A DNA stretch of 49,092 nt from CAZHHM01 sp964532225. Lineage in GTDB: Bacteria; Margulisbacteria; WOR-1; JAKLHX01. Shown in pieces: positions 17,895-27,002 of this stretch (within the stretch, counting starts at the first letter, position 1; every line of letters starts with the position of its first letter). The position numbers and the translations under genes were made by a program. The notes beneath the pieces are model-generated. The model had not been told where the DNA came from. It made no database searches and saw only the letters and a program-made list of their open reading frames with translations. Location: the NCBI GenBank assembly GCA_964532225.1, contig CAZHHM010000012.1, forward strand, positions 1 to 49,092. The letters are read 5' to 3'.

Positions 17895-18488
17895 ATGGGG
17901 GCCGTTTCTCGCGTGAACATCAGGGGTCTGTTAGTCATGCTGACGACCCTGGTCCTTGCGGGGAACGGCCTTTATGCCGCTACGCTCACTTCCACGGCCA
18001 ATGTCTCGGTCACGGTCAATTCGGTCTTTAACCTTACCGTCGATACAGTAAGCCTTGATTTCGGCAGCGTGAAGCCAGGCGAGTTCAAAGAGATCCCTTC
18101 TTCAGGCGCGTTCGCTAATTCGGTCATATGCAGGTCGAACACCGGCAACGAATGGAAGCTTGACATGAAGACTGACGGCCCCATGACGTTCGGCGCTTAC
18201 AGGATACCGGCCTCAAATATTAAATGGCTATCTACCTACGCAGGGAACAACAATCCTCCGTATGACGATCTCAGCTCGTCCCTTCAGTACCCGCCGGCCC
18301 TTGGGTACCAGAGCTTTTCCGACGGGACAGCGTTCCTTATCTACACTGCGGGAAGGGTATCATCATTCGATGATACCGTGAACCTTCCGCTCGGGACGAT
18401 ACTGCAGTTCAAGTACGCTCTGCAGGTCCCTGACGATCTTCCGGCCGGACAGTATTCAACGACGATAACGTATACGATGTACGAATGA
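17895..18488 (+). CDS. small secreted beta-protein, putative fibre subunit A
   Basis: A 197-residue exported protein with a signal peptide (about 1-29). AGGAGAAG at 17880-17887 supports ATG 17895. It shares with the next two genes the motifs LDFGSVKPGEFKEIPSSG, SNIKWLSTYAG and TAGRVSSFDD, and a last strand (LPAGQYSTTITYTMYE) with alternating hydrophobic residues and a near-terminal Tyr. This layout recalls pilin-like subunits assembled by donor-strand exchange, and a PapD-like chaperone and a barrel follow in the same cassette. No named family is certain; DUF4402- or spore-coat-U-like subunits would be the nearest guess. Confidence 0.7.
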   Translation: MGAVSRVNIRGLLVMLTTLVLAGNGLYAATLTSTANVSVTVNSVFNLTVDTVSLDFGSVKPGEFKEIPSSGAFANSVICRSNTGNEWKLDMKTDGPMTFGAYRIPASNIKWLSTYAGNNNPPYDDLSSSLQYPPALGYQSFSDGTAFLIYTAGRVSSFDDTVNLPLGTILQFKYALQVPDDLPAGQYSTTITYTMYE

Positions 18489-18500
18489 TGCATTTATTAG

Positions 18501-18519
18501 CGGCACACGGGCTGTGCCG
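18501..18519 (+). other. hairpin between two subunit genes
   Basis: A 7-bp stem (CGGCACA with TGTGCCG) and a 5-nt loop in the 68-nt gap. No T-run follows. It could stabilise the upstream message or set subunit ratios. Confidence 0.45.
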
Positions 18520-18556
18520 GGAATAAATGAAATATTTGACCAGGAGGTAGAAAGAA

Positions 18557-19072
18557 ATGAGAAAAGTCGTGATGACAGCGGTCCTGGCGGCGGTCCTTGC
18601 CGCACCGGCCCTCTCCGCGAACAGCGCGGAGCAGAGGGTCCAGTTGAGCGTCGATGTCGCTTCGGTGTTCGAACTGTCGATAGATCAGGGATATGTCGAT
18701 TTCGGAAGGATGAAACCCGGAGAGACAAAGGAAGATATGCCTTCTGCAGGCATAACACTTACGGCCAAATCGAACAACCAGAGGCCGTGGTATATCAAGA
18801 TAAGCAATGACCGCGAGTTCAGCAACGGACAGGCGATCATACCGAACCAGAATTTCGTCTGGAGCGGCTGGACCGACGGCGCAGGCAAGTGGTACGGCAC
18901 CGGCAGGAACATGATGATGCTTACTCCTACGCTGGCTTACTCGAGCGGCGACAGCGAACAGAACAACCTGCCAAACGGCACGACCAACCATTTCAAGTTC
19001 AGGCTCACTGTCCCAGAGAAACAGCAGCCGGGGAACTATACGACCCAGGTCAAGTTCACTATGACGGAGTGA
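18557..19072 (+). CDS. small secreted beta-protein, putative fibre subunit B
   Basis: A 171-residue exported protein; signal peptide about 1-20 (VVMTAVLAAVLAAPALSA). A strong AGGAGG at 18542-18547 precedes the ATG. It is a shorter paralogue of subunit A: VDFGRMKPGETKEDMPSAG replaces the A motif, SNNQRPWYIKIS is the matching strand, and the end QQPGNYTTQVKFTMTE keeps the GxYxT pattern. The strong ribosome-binding site, compared with its neighbours, suggests it may be the most abundant subunit. Role as a fibre subunit is inferred from paralogy and context. Confidence 0.7.
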   Translation: MRKVVMTAVLAAVLAAPALSANSAEQRVQLSVDVASVFELSIDQGYVDFGRMKPGETKEDMPSAGITLTAKSNNQRPWYIKISNDREFSNGQAIIPNQNFVWSGWTDGAGKWYGTGRNMMMLTPTLAYSSGDSEQNNLPNGTTNHFKFRLTVPEKQQPGNYTTQVKFTMTE

Positions 19073-19076
19073 GATC

Positions 19077-19637
19077 ATGAAAAGCATATCCATTAAGATA
19101 TTTGCTCTGGCCATGTTCGCGGTATTGTATGCCGCGTGCCCGGCCTCGGCCTATCTTACCCTGGATATCCTTGACACGACCAGCATTAGCTTTGGCGCGC
19201 TCGACCCTGGGGAGTTCAAAGAGATACCTTCTGGGGCGGGGTATGCCAACAGGGTCAAGGTGGTCTCCGATTCTGCCGTTCCCTGGACCGTGAGCATAAG
19301 GGATACAGCGCCTCTTACGCGTACGGGCGGCTCCTCCAGGACCATTGCCAACACGTATTTCAAATGGCTTTCGACATATGCAGGCAAATGGGATTCCGGT
19401 TCTTCCACCTGGTGGGACCTGACATCAGGCCTTGACCATCAGCCGACCGACGGTTACGTCGAATTCTCTAGCGCGGCAGGCGAGAACTTCTACACTTCAG
19501 GCAGGGTATCAGGGAAGAACGACTCGAACAACGCTTATGACGGCACGGAGATCGGTTTTAAGTACGCCATCCAGCCTCCGGAGGACCAGATGGCAGGGAC
19601 TTACACGACAACGATAGTATACACGCTGACGCAATAG
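19077..19637 (+). CDS. small secreted beta-protein, putative fibre subunit C
   Basis: A 186-residue exported protein, signal peptide about 1-25. It is closest to subunit A: ISFGALDPGEFKEIPSGAG, YFKWLSTYAGKWDSGSS, SGRVSGKND and the last strand MAGTYTTTIVYTLTQ. It starts four bases after the stop of subunit B with no clear ribosome-binding site, so translation is probably coupled. Three paralogues of different length side by side suggest distinct positions in one fibre (main, minor, tip) rather than simple redundancy. Confidence 0.7.
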   Translation: MKSISIKIFALAMFAVLYAACPASAYLTLDILDTTSISFGALDPGEFKEIPSGAGYANRVKVVSDSAVPWTVSIRDTAPLTRTGGSSRTIANTYFKWLSTYAGKWDSGSSTWWDLTSGLDHQPTDGYVEFSSAAGENFYTSGRVSGKNDSNNAYDGTEIGFKYAIQPPEDQMAGTYTTTIVYTLTQ

Positions 19638-19647
19638 GAGGGTAAAA

Positions 19648-20439
19648 TTGAAAAAGTTATTTGCTGCTTTATTGATGGTGTCGGCCCTGGCATCTGCGGG
19701 CAATTGTTTTTCGATGAACGTCGATCCGCCGAGCCTCTGGCTCAGCATAGCTCCGGGTTCGAGCACAACAGGCACGATAACCGTAGATAACAAAGGCAAA
19801 GAGGACATCGAAGTAAAGGCATATACCGAGGACTGGGTCTATAACAAGGACAGGAGCAAAAGTTTCAGGATCGCGGGCTCTACTTCGTATTCCTGCTCCA
19901 ACTGGATAGTGCTTTCCCCCTCAAAGTTCACTGTTCCGGCCGGCGGCAGCGCCAGCGTTAAATACACCGTAACCGTTCCTGGCAACGTCTCGGGCGGGCA
20001 CTACTCGGTGATCTTTTTTGAGTCGAAGGCAGGAACGGCAAAGCAGAACGCAAATATCCTGATTGCCGGAAGGATAGGGACGATAGTCTATCTTGACGCG
20101 GCAGGAAGCTCCAAAAAGAGCGGACAGATAACCGACCTCGGCTCATATTTTGATCAGCAGAGCAACTCTCTGGTCTTCACGATGAAGTTCAGGAACACGG
20201 GGGACACCATCCTTTCGCCCGAAGGAAGCGTGATCGTGACCGATATAGGGGCAAAGCTCCATGCAAAGGCTGAGATCGTCAAGTTCTATGCCCTTCAGAA
20301 AGAGCTTGTGCAGATAAAGGCGAAATTCCCGGGCAGGCTGAGGAACGGAGATTACGAGATGATAGCTACCCTTGACCTCGGGGACGGCAAACCCGTGTCA
20401 TTGTCGAAAAGCATGAAGTTCCCGGGAGACATCAGATAA
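19648..20439 (+). CDS. PapD-like periplasmic chaperone
   Basis: A 263-residue exported protein; TTG start at 19648 right after GGAGGG, signal peptide about 1-20. The first mature domain has the hallmarks of the fimbrial-chaperone fold: a proline-rich first strand (MNVDPPSLWLSIAPGS), TVDNKGKEDIEVKAYTEDW, and the G1-type segment WIVLSPSKFTVPAGGSASV. A second Ig-like domain follows (about 150-263). Such chaperones cap pilus subunits in the periplasm and hand them to an outer-membrane usher. It stands directly between three subunit-like genes and a barrel gene, which fits that role. It is clearly divergent from classical PapD, so the exact subfamily is not assigned. Confidence 0.75.
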   Translation: MKKLFAALLMVSALASAGNCFSMNVDPPSLWLSIAPGSSTTGTITVDNKGKEDIEVKAYTEDWVYNKDRSKSFRIAGSTSYSCSNWIVLSPSKFTVPAGGSASVKYTVTVPGNVSGGHYSVIFFESKAGTAKQNANILIAGRIGTIVYLDAAGSSKKSGQITDLGSYFDQQSNSLVFTMKFRNTGDTILSPEGSVIVTDIGAKLHAKAEIVKFYALQKELVQIKAKFPGRLRNGDYEMIATLDLGDGKPVSLSKSMKFPGDIR

Positions 20440-20461
20440 GGCAGGGGTCCGGACAGGAAAA

Positions 20462-22795
20462 ATGAAAAGACTTATCAGGATAATATTACTGGCGGTGACG
20501 GTCATATCCGGCGCAGGGCTTGCCCGGGCGGATGAGGGCGTGATATCCCTGACCGAAGGCTCTTTCACCATTATCAAGAGGCCTGACGCCATGAGGATAC
20601 TATCGTCCGACCCTGGCGTTTCTTACGCCGAAAAGCTGGCTGCCGGTACATTTAAGATCACTGCCGTTCGGAGCGGCTCTTCTTTTGTCTATTTCTTCCT
20701 GCGCGACGGCGGGCTTGATACGGCAAAGGTCACAGTAAAGGACAAGGTCCTGTTCTCTCCTGTTCCCGCTGAAGGTCCTCAAAAAGCCGTTCCGCTGAGG
20801 TTCGGTTATAACCTGCTGTCATACGGCGGCAGCTCCCAGTCCCCCTATGATTCCGGGAAATGGGCGTACGGCGGCTTTTTCACGCAGCTGAAGGCCAGCG
20901 GCGACACGCCTTTCGGCAGGACGAACTCCTTCATCCAGTACGAGGGCAAGGACGGAAAAACACAGGTCTCTTCTATTGTTGCCAATCTTCAGGACAGGGA
21001 TATGTATATCCTTGCAGGCGATGCCGACGTGAACATGACCGACCTCACCCTTAACTACTTCCACTATCAGGGAGGGTTGTTCAAAAAGGACCTTTCAAGG
21101 AACATGGGTCTTACTCTGGCTGCCGGAAAAAGAGGGCGTCAGATGTGGGGAGGCTCCGTGACCAGCGATATGCGCAAAGGGCCCGACTTCATAGCAGCAA
21201 AGACCGAGTATAATCCCGACAAGAGCTCAAGATACGCGCTCACTTTGGTGAGCTCGTCCGGGGAATCCGGCAGCGGACGTCTTTTCTATTCGCTGTCAGG
21301 CTCAAAGGACATCTTCAAAGGTATAAGCGCCAATGCCGAGCTGGTAGGCGGAGGTTCAGGGCTGGCGGCAAAGATCGGGGGAAAGCTGGCATTCCCCGGC
21401 CTCTATATGACCGGCGAATACAAGAACGTTCCTTTCGATTACGACATGCCCGTAGATTTTGTTTCGAACAGGGGCATTGAAGGTCTGTTCACATCGGGTA
21501 ATTACAGGCCCAACGGCGCCCTGCGGTTCAGCTGGAACGCAAGCAGGTACAAGAACACTTATGTCCAAGGCTCGTCCAGTGCGCTTTATAACAAGGACCT
21601 CTCCGGGAACATGGAGATAACAATGGGCTCAAGGGCAAGGCTGACCTTTGCCCCGTTCAAGCAGGACCACAGGGCATATACTAACGGAGCTCTTTCGGAG
21701 GGCTTTCCTCTCATGTACCAGTTAAGGACCGATATCTTCGGCAAGAACAATCTTTTCGTGAAGTACGACCCCACAAGGATCACTTTTACTACGAGCAGAG
21801 AAACGGACAGGAACGATCACCGCGTGACCGTAGGTGCATGGTTCGGCCTTTCGGATTCCCTTACGCTGTCGCTTGAAAAAGAGAAGAACGAAAGGACCAA
21901 TTACCTGAGCCGCTCTGTGATATTCGAAGAGTACAACAAAGCTACCCTTAATTACGACACAAAGCTCTGGGGCGGGCCTATGTATACCAGGCTGAATTCG
22001 TTCTACCGAACGGGGTTCAATGATCTGGGGGACACTACCGAGCTCAATATCGAGGCAGAGCTTGGGTTTGAGCCCGATCCGGACACAAGATATTTCATCA
22101 AAGCAAGAAAATACGATCTGTCGGGTACGGGATCGAACCGCATAGACAAGGTGGAGCAGCACATAAGCTTCGGCATCAGGTCATCTTTTGATACCCCAGT
22201 GGTATTCGGCAAGGACTCGACCGTATTCGGTTATGTGTATGAGGACTCGAATGCCAACGGCGAGATGGACAAAGGCGAAAGGCCGGTGTCCGGTGTCACT
22301 GTTTCAGCCGGAAAATGGTCGGGAGTGACCGACAAAGACGGTTATTACGAGATACGCAAGCTTGAGGCGGGTGATATTGAAGTAAGGCTCGACATGATGA
22401 CCCTGTCGCCGAGCACTATAATGACCACGGAGAACCCGCTTAGCGTAAGGCTCAATAACGGATGGTCGGCAAGGGCCGATTTCGGTGTGGTCAGAAAGAC
22501 CTCGCTCAGGGTCCATGTGTTCAAAGATATGAACAAGAGCGGTAAGTATGACCGAGGCGACTGGACCGCTCGAGGGATAAAACTTGCCGTTGACGGCGTA
22601 CCGCATATCACCGATATTTACGGATATGTCGTCATTGATGACATTCAGCCGGGGCCGCACAACCTTTCACTTGATCCGGGTTCCGTCCCTCAGGGATTCC
22701 TTCCGTCCGTGCCGATCAGGCAGCAGATCGACCAGAAGGAAGGGGAGACGACCCTCATCAAGGTGCCTCTCGTTGACATTTCCGGCAAGCGGTAA
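20462..22795 (+). CDS. usher-like outer-membrane barrel with secretin-type N-domain and SdrD-like repeats
   Basis: A 777-residue exported protein. After a signal peptide (about 1-23) comes a domain of about 75 residues (SLTEGSFTIIKRPDAMRILS ... FKITAVRSGSSFVYFFLRDG) resembling the N-terminal domain of pilus secretins such as CpaC. Residues 105-575 are a long run of alternating strands with many aromatic ends, as in a large outer-membrane barrel. Two beta-sandwich repeats follow, each with an acidic loop (DSNANGEMDKGE near 597, DMNKSGKYDRGD near 692), like SdrD_B domains. In this cassette it would be the pore that exports and anchors the three subunits. It is not a recognisable FimD-type usher, so this role is inferred from gene order. 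Confidence 0.7.
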   Translation: MKRLIRIILLAVTVISGAGLARADEGVISLTEGSFTIIKRPDAMRILSSDPGVSYAEKLAAGTFKITAVRSGSSFVYFFLRDGGLDTAKVTVKDKVLFSPVPAEGPQKAVPLRFGYNLLSYGGSSQSPYDSGKWAYGGFFTQLKASGDTPFGRTNSFIQYEGKDGKTQVSSIVANLQDRDMYILAGDADVNMTDLTLNYFHYQGGLFKKDLSRNMGLTLAAGKRGRQMWGGSVTSDMRKGPDFIAAKTEYNPDKSSRYALTLVSSSGESGSGRLFYSLSGSKDIFKGISANAELVGGGSGLAAKIGGKLAFPGLYMTGEYKNVPFDYDMPVDFVSNRGIEGLFTSGNYRPNGALRFSWNASRYKNTYVQGSSSALYNKDLSGNMEITMGSRARLTFAPFKQDHRAYTNGALSEGFPLMYQLRTDIFGKNNLFVKYDPTRITFTTSRETDRNDHRVTVGAWFGLSDSLTLSLEKEKNERTNYLSRSVIFEEYNKATLNYDTKLWGGPMYTRLNSFYRTGFNDLGDTTELNIEAELGFEPDPDTRYFIKARKYDLSGTGSNRIDKVEQHISFGIRSSFDTPVVFGKDSTVFGYVYEDSNANGEMDKGERPVSGVTVSAGKWSGVTDKDGYYEIRKLEAGDIEVRLDMMTLSPSTIMTTENPLSVRLNNGWSARADFGVVRKTSLRVHVFKDMNKSGKYDRGDWTARGIKLAVDGVPHITDIYGYVVIDDIQPGPHNLSLDPGSVPQGFLPSVPIRQQIDQKEGETTLIKVPLVDISGKR

Positions 22796-22994
22796 TATAA
22801 TGATCATCCGGCCTGCAGGCCCTTAACCGCATAGCACAGACTATCAGAAAGCCACGATCTAGCTCTTAAATCGCGCTTCTTACCGCAGATAAAGTGACCT
22901 TGTGACTTGCAGGAATCGGCATCTTTTTACGGAAATATACTGAAATCCGCAAGGCTTGCCGACGATATCTATATAAGGAGTCAAAAGGCACATA

Positions 22995-24914
22995 ATGATA
23001 TCAAAAAAACTCGCCGGCTTGATGATAGCAGCGGTCATTTCATTGTCAGTCATCACCTCAGCAGCATTTTCAGGGACGACCCATACCGAAGGCGGCCGTG
23101 TAAACGACGCGCCTAACGGGATGAACGCCTCTTCAGCGACCTTCAGGGTCTTCAAAGCGTCCAATGTCACCGAAGTGGTCACCGGAACGGTGCAATATCT
23201 CGGAGGGGCTCTTTCAGGGTTCTTCTGGAGGGCCGATGTAGGTTTTCTTCTGCCCACACAGTGGCTTGTAGGGGATGACCATATAGCGCTTATCGACAAG
23301 GAGACCGGGGCAGGAACTCCCGACAGGAAGGGCTTCTATGCCGTCATCAACAAGGACCTTACATCCAACGATCCCGACCTTTTTGACCAGTGCACTTTAA
23401 GGCCTATTCCAGTACCGTCTGCCGGTGCGGGCAGCAACAGGGTCATGCTCAACTGGCAAAAAGCGGTCGCGGACATAGGAACGCCGGACCATTCATCCGA
23501 CAATATCCAGGGATATGACGTTTACAGGGCCTCAACTCCCACGGGCCCCTATATAAAGATAAATACATCTACTGTCCCCTCCGCGAACTATCTGGACACG
23601 ACAGCCGTTAACGGGGCAACTTATTACTATGCTACTCAACTTGTGTACAGGGGTACAGGCGGCGCCAGCCCTTTATCTTTATACATGTCGGGCAATTCTT
23701 ACGCGGTCATCCCTACGAATTCCCCGTCCATCCTGTCCGTAGTGCCGAACTACGCATATCAGGGGACAACGGTCACTATCGACGTGATAGGGTCCAATAC
23801 CAATTTCAAGAGCGTATCTTCGCTTGTGAAATTCTCCGGAACGGGCATTACGGTCAATAACATAACAGTTATCGACCCTACTCACCTTACGGCTACAGTC
23901 ACGATAAGCCCGGTCGCTGCGCCCACCAACAGGTCATTTTCAGTGGTCACGGGCACCGAGGTCGCGACTTATGCTTCAGGGTTCGACATCATAGGGGTAG
24001 GCACCGGACCGGCCCTTATTCACATCGATCCTGTTACCGCTAAACGGGGCGAGACCCTGAACGTGAACATCGAAGGATACCAGACCCATTTTGCGGCAGG
24101 ATCTTCTGTGGTGAGCTTCAGCGGAGGCGATATCACGGTCAATTCGGTCAGTGTCAAGGACCAGCTGCATCTGACCGCGGGCATCACAGTGGGCAAGAAA
24201 GCCGCACTGGGCACAAGGAGCGTCAGGGTAACGACCGGAAGCGAGATAGCTGACGGTGTGGGCATAACTTTCACCATCATCGAAGACACCTCGGATGCCG
24301 TTCCTCCCGTCATCAGCGACGTGAGGTCCGACACAAGGCTTGTGCTCAGCAGGGACATTATCGCGAGCAAACCGGTCATTACTGCCAGGATAACCGACAA
24401 TATCGAAGTTGATCCGGACAGCATACTTGTAAAGATCGCCGGAAGCACATACGACAAAGGCAGTATGCCTCCGGTCAGCTATGACACGGCGACAAAGACA
24501 ATGCGCATTGCTTTCTCCGACAAGATCCCTTCTTCGGAGGTCGAGCTTGTCATCGAGGCAAAGGACTACAGCGGGAACCTTGCTGAATACAGGGTGGACC
24601 TTAAGGTCAGCAGCGGGGACATCTATATTGACGGAAGGGTGATCAATTATCCCAATCCGTTCGACCCTAACCATGAAGAGACCAAGATCTCCTTCAACCT
24701 CAGCGCGGATGCGGCCATAGACATCCTGGTGTTCGATATGACAGGCAGGATAATCGCCAAAAGAGCGCATGACGGAAAAACGGGCTACAACGAAATTATC
24801 TGGGACGGCAGGGACGATTTCGGCAATATTGCCGCCAACGGCGTTTATCCCAGCAGGGTGATGGCCGGAGGCAAGGTCCTGGGCAAGCTTAAGATGTGGG
24901 TGGTGAAGAAATGA
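22995..24914 (+). CDS. secreted multidomain protein with IPT/TIG domains and FlgD-like C-terminus
   Basis: A 639-residue exported protein. Order: signal peptide (about 1-26); a module (about 27-150) starting GTTHTEGG with GDDHIALIDKETG and GFYAVINKDLTS, shared with two larger proteins downstream; an Fn3-like domain (150-235); two IPT/TIG-like domains (240-425); an Ig-like domain (430-540); and a C-terminal FlgD-like domain (548-639) with INYPNPFDPNHEETKISF and IIWDGRDDFG. The YPNPF start resembles sorting domains of type IX secretion cargo. AGGAG and AAAAGG lie upstream of the ATG. Its last codon overlaps the start of the barrel-SLH gene (ATGA), so the two are coupled. The 199-nt gap before it shows no firm promoter. 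Confidence 0.85.
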   Translation: MISKKLAGLMIAAVISLSVITSAAFSGTTHTEGGRVNDAPNGMNASSATFRVFKASNVTEVVTGTVQYLGGALSGFFWRADVGFLLPTQWLVGDDHIALIDKETGAGTPDRKGFYAVINKDLTSNDPDLFDQCTLRPIPVPSAGAGSNRVMLNWQKAVADIGTPDHSSDNIQGYDVYRASTPTGPYIKINTSTVPSANYLDTTAVNGATYYYATQLVYRGTGGASPLSLYMSGNSYAVIPTNSPSILSVVPNYAYQGTTVTIDVIGSNTNFKSVSSLVKFSGTGITVNNITVIDPTHLTATVTISPVAAPTNRSFSVVTGTEVATYASGFDIIGVGTGPALIHIDPVTAKRGETLNVNIEGYQTHFAAGSSVVSFSGGDITVNSVSVKDQLHLTAGITVGKKAALGTRSVRVTTGSEIADGVGITFTIIEDTSDAVPPVISDVRSDTRLVLSRDIIASKPVITARITDNIEVDPDSILVKIAGSTYDKGSMPPVSYDTATKTMRIAFSDKIPSSEVELVIEAKDYSGNLAEYRVDLKVSSGDIYIDGRVINYPNPFDPNHEETKISFNLSADAAIDILVFDMTGRIIAKRAHDGKTGYNEIIWDGRDDFGNIAANGVYPSRVMAGGKVLGKLKMWVVKK

Positions 24915-26788
24915 AGAAGACCCTTATCCTTGTCCTTATCTCTCTTGTCCTTTCTGCCGGCAGCGCGAGCGCGATACAGGCAATAGACCCCGGATACATC
25001 GGAGTAGGAGCAAGACCGATGGGAATGGGTAAGGCGTACGTGGGCGTGGCCGAGGACGGGGAAGGCATGTTCACGAACGTGGCAGGGCTTGGAAGGATAA
25101 AGAGCCCCAAGCTGACGAGCATGTACAGCAACGTGATGGGGGATGTGAACTATTTTGTACTGGGCGGAGCAATCCCTACGGATATGGGAACGTTCGGTCT
25201 GGGATACGTGGGCGCGAACGTAGGCGACATACTGCTGTTCGGAGAGAGCATAAGCGGACATCACCCGATAGAGACGGGTATCGGCACATACGGCAACAAC
25301 GTAGGGTACCTGAGCTACGGGTTGAACATGGGTAGAGTTGCGGGATGGATGAAAGGGCTGTATGTAGGCGCTAACCTCAAATATTTCAGCCAGAGCGGAG
25401 AAGGTACGACTGAAGCTCTGGGCAATAACGGTACTGGAATGGACATCGACCTTGGAATGCTGTACGAGGCGAATGAATGGCTTAGCGTAGGCGCCAGCCT
25501 GCAGAACTGCCTGCCGGCGAACATGGGAGGCAAGATCAGGTACAACAGCGGAATAGAAGAAGGCATCCCGATGCTGGCAAAGGTTGGCAGCAGGGTAAAG
25601 GTAATGGGAGAGAACGGAGTTATGGGCGGAGATATCAGGGTAGATGTAGCAGGGGATGTTGATATCAACGTTAACGGGGAGAGGCCTGGCGGCTATCACA
25701 TAGGAACAGAGATCTGGCCGGTAAGCGGCATAGCGTTAAGGGCGGGGCTTGATAAGGACCCGTCGCCGGCGACAGTGGACCAGAAGGAAAGCACGAACGT
25801 CACATTGGGAGTAGGTTTAAGGTACGGCGGGTATGGATTTGACTATGCATACCATCCGTACAGCAGCATAGCGGACAACACGACGCATTATGTGTCGATA
25901 AGCTATGTAGGCAAGGACGCGGAAGAAGGGGACTATATAGAGTACTTAAAGCCTCGGGACAAACTGATCACGAGGAAGAGCAGCGTGGTAGTGTCGGGAA
26001 TGGCAAAGCCGGTGGTCGCTGAGATAAGGATAAACGGCAAGGACGCGGAACTTGACATGATGAGCAACGGACAGGGCTTCAAGATGACACAGGAGCTGGG
26101 GATAGGCAAGAACCTGATAGTGGTAGAAGCATATGACAGCAACGGGAAGCTTCTGCAGACAAAGAGGATAAGGCTGGTAAGGCTGGCAACGTTCACGGAC
26201 GTACCGAACGATTACTGGGCGGTAGATCCGGTGGAGTACGGCGTGACGGCAGGACTTGGAGAAGGAGCACCGTCGGGCAGCGAGACGTTCAAGCCTGACC
26301 AGGTGATGAGGAGGGCTGAGCTTGCAGAGATGATGGTGAAGGCGAAGGGTGAGGACATACAGAGGACGATAGAGACAAAGATATTCCCTGACCTGCCGGA
26401 CACGCACTGGGCGGCGAGGTATATAGAAGCGGCCAACGAGATGGGTATAATAATAGGATACCCTGACAATCTGGTGAGGCCGAACAAGGTGATAGACAGG
26501 GTAGAGGCGGTGACGGCATCGAGCAGGTTCGACGGGCTTGAGCCGGAGCCGGTGGAATACGCTCCGTACAGGGACTTAAAGAGCACGCACTGGGCGGCGG
26601 GTAACGTGGAAGCTGCCAAGGACAAAGGGCTGCTCGGTTACATAAAGAGCGAAAGGCTGAACCCGAAGAAAGGGTTGACAAGGGCCGAGGCGATAGAGAT
26701 ACTTACCAGGACGGACTTTGGTAAGGAGAAGATAGACGACCTGCTCAACTGGAACAAGGGTTACGGCGCAGGTTCGATCGTAAGATGA
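24911..26788 (+). CDS. PorV/PorQ-like outer-membrane barrel with three C-terminal SLH domains, copy 1
   Basis: A 625-residue protein. Signal peptide about 1-20; the barrel (about 20-335) opens with AIDPGYIGVGARPMGMGKAY, the PorV/UPF0164 signature. A beta linker domain (345-430) and three SLH domains (about 432-615; FTDVPNDYWAVDPVEYGV, FPDLPDTHWAARYIEAANEM, YRDLKSTHWAAGNVEAAKDK) follow. SLH domains bind secondary polymers or peptidoglycan, so the tail probably tethers the outer membrane to the cell wall. The start at 24911 overlaps the previous stop; the upstream GTG at 24896 would spoil the signal peptide. From residue 20 on it is identical to copy 2 at 27003. A terminator follows it. Confidence 0.92.
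   Translation: MKKTLILVLISLVLSAGSASAIQAIDPGYIGVGARPMGMGKAYVGVAEDGEGMFTNVAGLGRIKSPKLTSMYSNVMGDVNYFVLGGAIPTDMGTFGLGYVGANVGDILLFGESISGHHPIETGIGTYGNNVGYLSYGLNMGRVAGWMKGLYVGANLKYFSQSGEGTTEALGNNGTGMDIDLGMLYEANEWLSVGASLQNCLPANMGGKIRYNSGIEEGIPMLAKVGSRVKVMGENGVMGGDIRVDVAGDVDINVNGERPGGYHIGTEIWPVSGIALRAGLDKDPSPATVDQKESTNVTLGVGLRYGGYGFDYAYHPYSSIADNTTHYVSISYVGKDAEEGDYIEYLKPRDKLITRKSSVVVSGMAKPVVAEIRINGKDAELDMMSNGQGFKMTQELGIGKNLIVVEAYDSNGKLLQTKRIRLVRLATFTDVPNDYWAVDPVEYGVTAGLGEGAPSGSETFKPDQVMRRAELAEMMVKAKGEDIQRTIETKIFPDLPDTHWAARYIEAANEMGIIIGYPDNLVRPNKVIDRVEAVTASSRFDGLEPEPVEYAPYRDLKSTHWAAGNVEAAKDKGLLGYIKSERLNPKKGLTRAEAIEILTRTDFGKEKIDDLLNWNKGYGAGSIVR
24968..26784. repeat. 1.8-kb direct repeat, first copy
   Basis: This stretch recurs at 27099-28915 with a constant offset of 2131 nt (1817 nt). 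Lines compared by eye match, and open frames in all other frames are also identical between copies, which means the match holds at nucleotide level. The borders are sharp: the signal-peptide codons before it and the bases after the last SLH codons differ. Confidence 0.93.
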
Positions 26789-26795
26789 CAAAACT

Positions 26796-26825
26796 GGCTC
26801 CGGGGCGCTCCCGGGGCCTTTTTTT
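26796..26825 (+). terminator. rho-independent terminator
   Basis: A GC-rich hairpin (GGCTCCGGG with CCCGGGGCC, a one-base bulge on each arm, about 5-nt loop) followed by seven T. It ends the unit that contains the first barrel-SLH gene; the second copy lacks it and runs on into the next gene. Confidence 0.88.
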
Positions 26826-27002
26826 ACTGCATTAAATTCCTCGAGAATTGCCTCAATGCTGCAGTCTCAGGCGGTGATGCAAGAATACCGCCGGTTGCGA
26901 CGATATATTTTTAGCGGGGTCTACGCTCCTTAGAGCTAGAATGCCGCTATATTATATGAAATCGCGGGTAGCGTTTGACGATAACAAAGTAAGGAGAAAT
27001 AA

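Noticed and set aside
22862..22994. Structured leader resembling a riboswitch before the 639-residue protein
   Set aside because: Some short pairings exist (TCGGCA with TGCCGA) but none of the conserved cores of cyclic di-GMP, TPP, cobalamin or SAM riboswitches could be recognised.
24845..25699. Long minus-strand open frames inside both barrel-SLH copies (also 27021-27830)
   Set aside because: They are antisense shadows of a strong coding frame. Their perfect conservation between copies only reflects the nucleotide-identical repeat.
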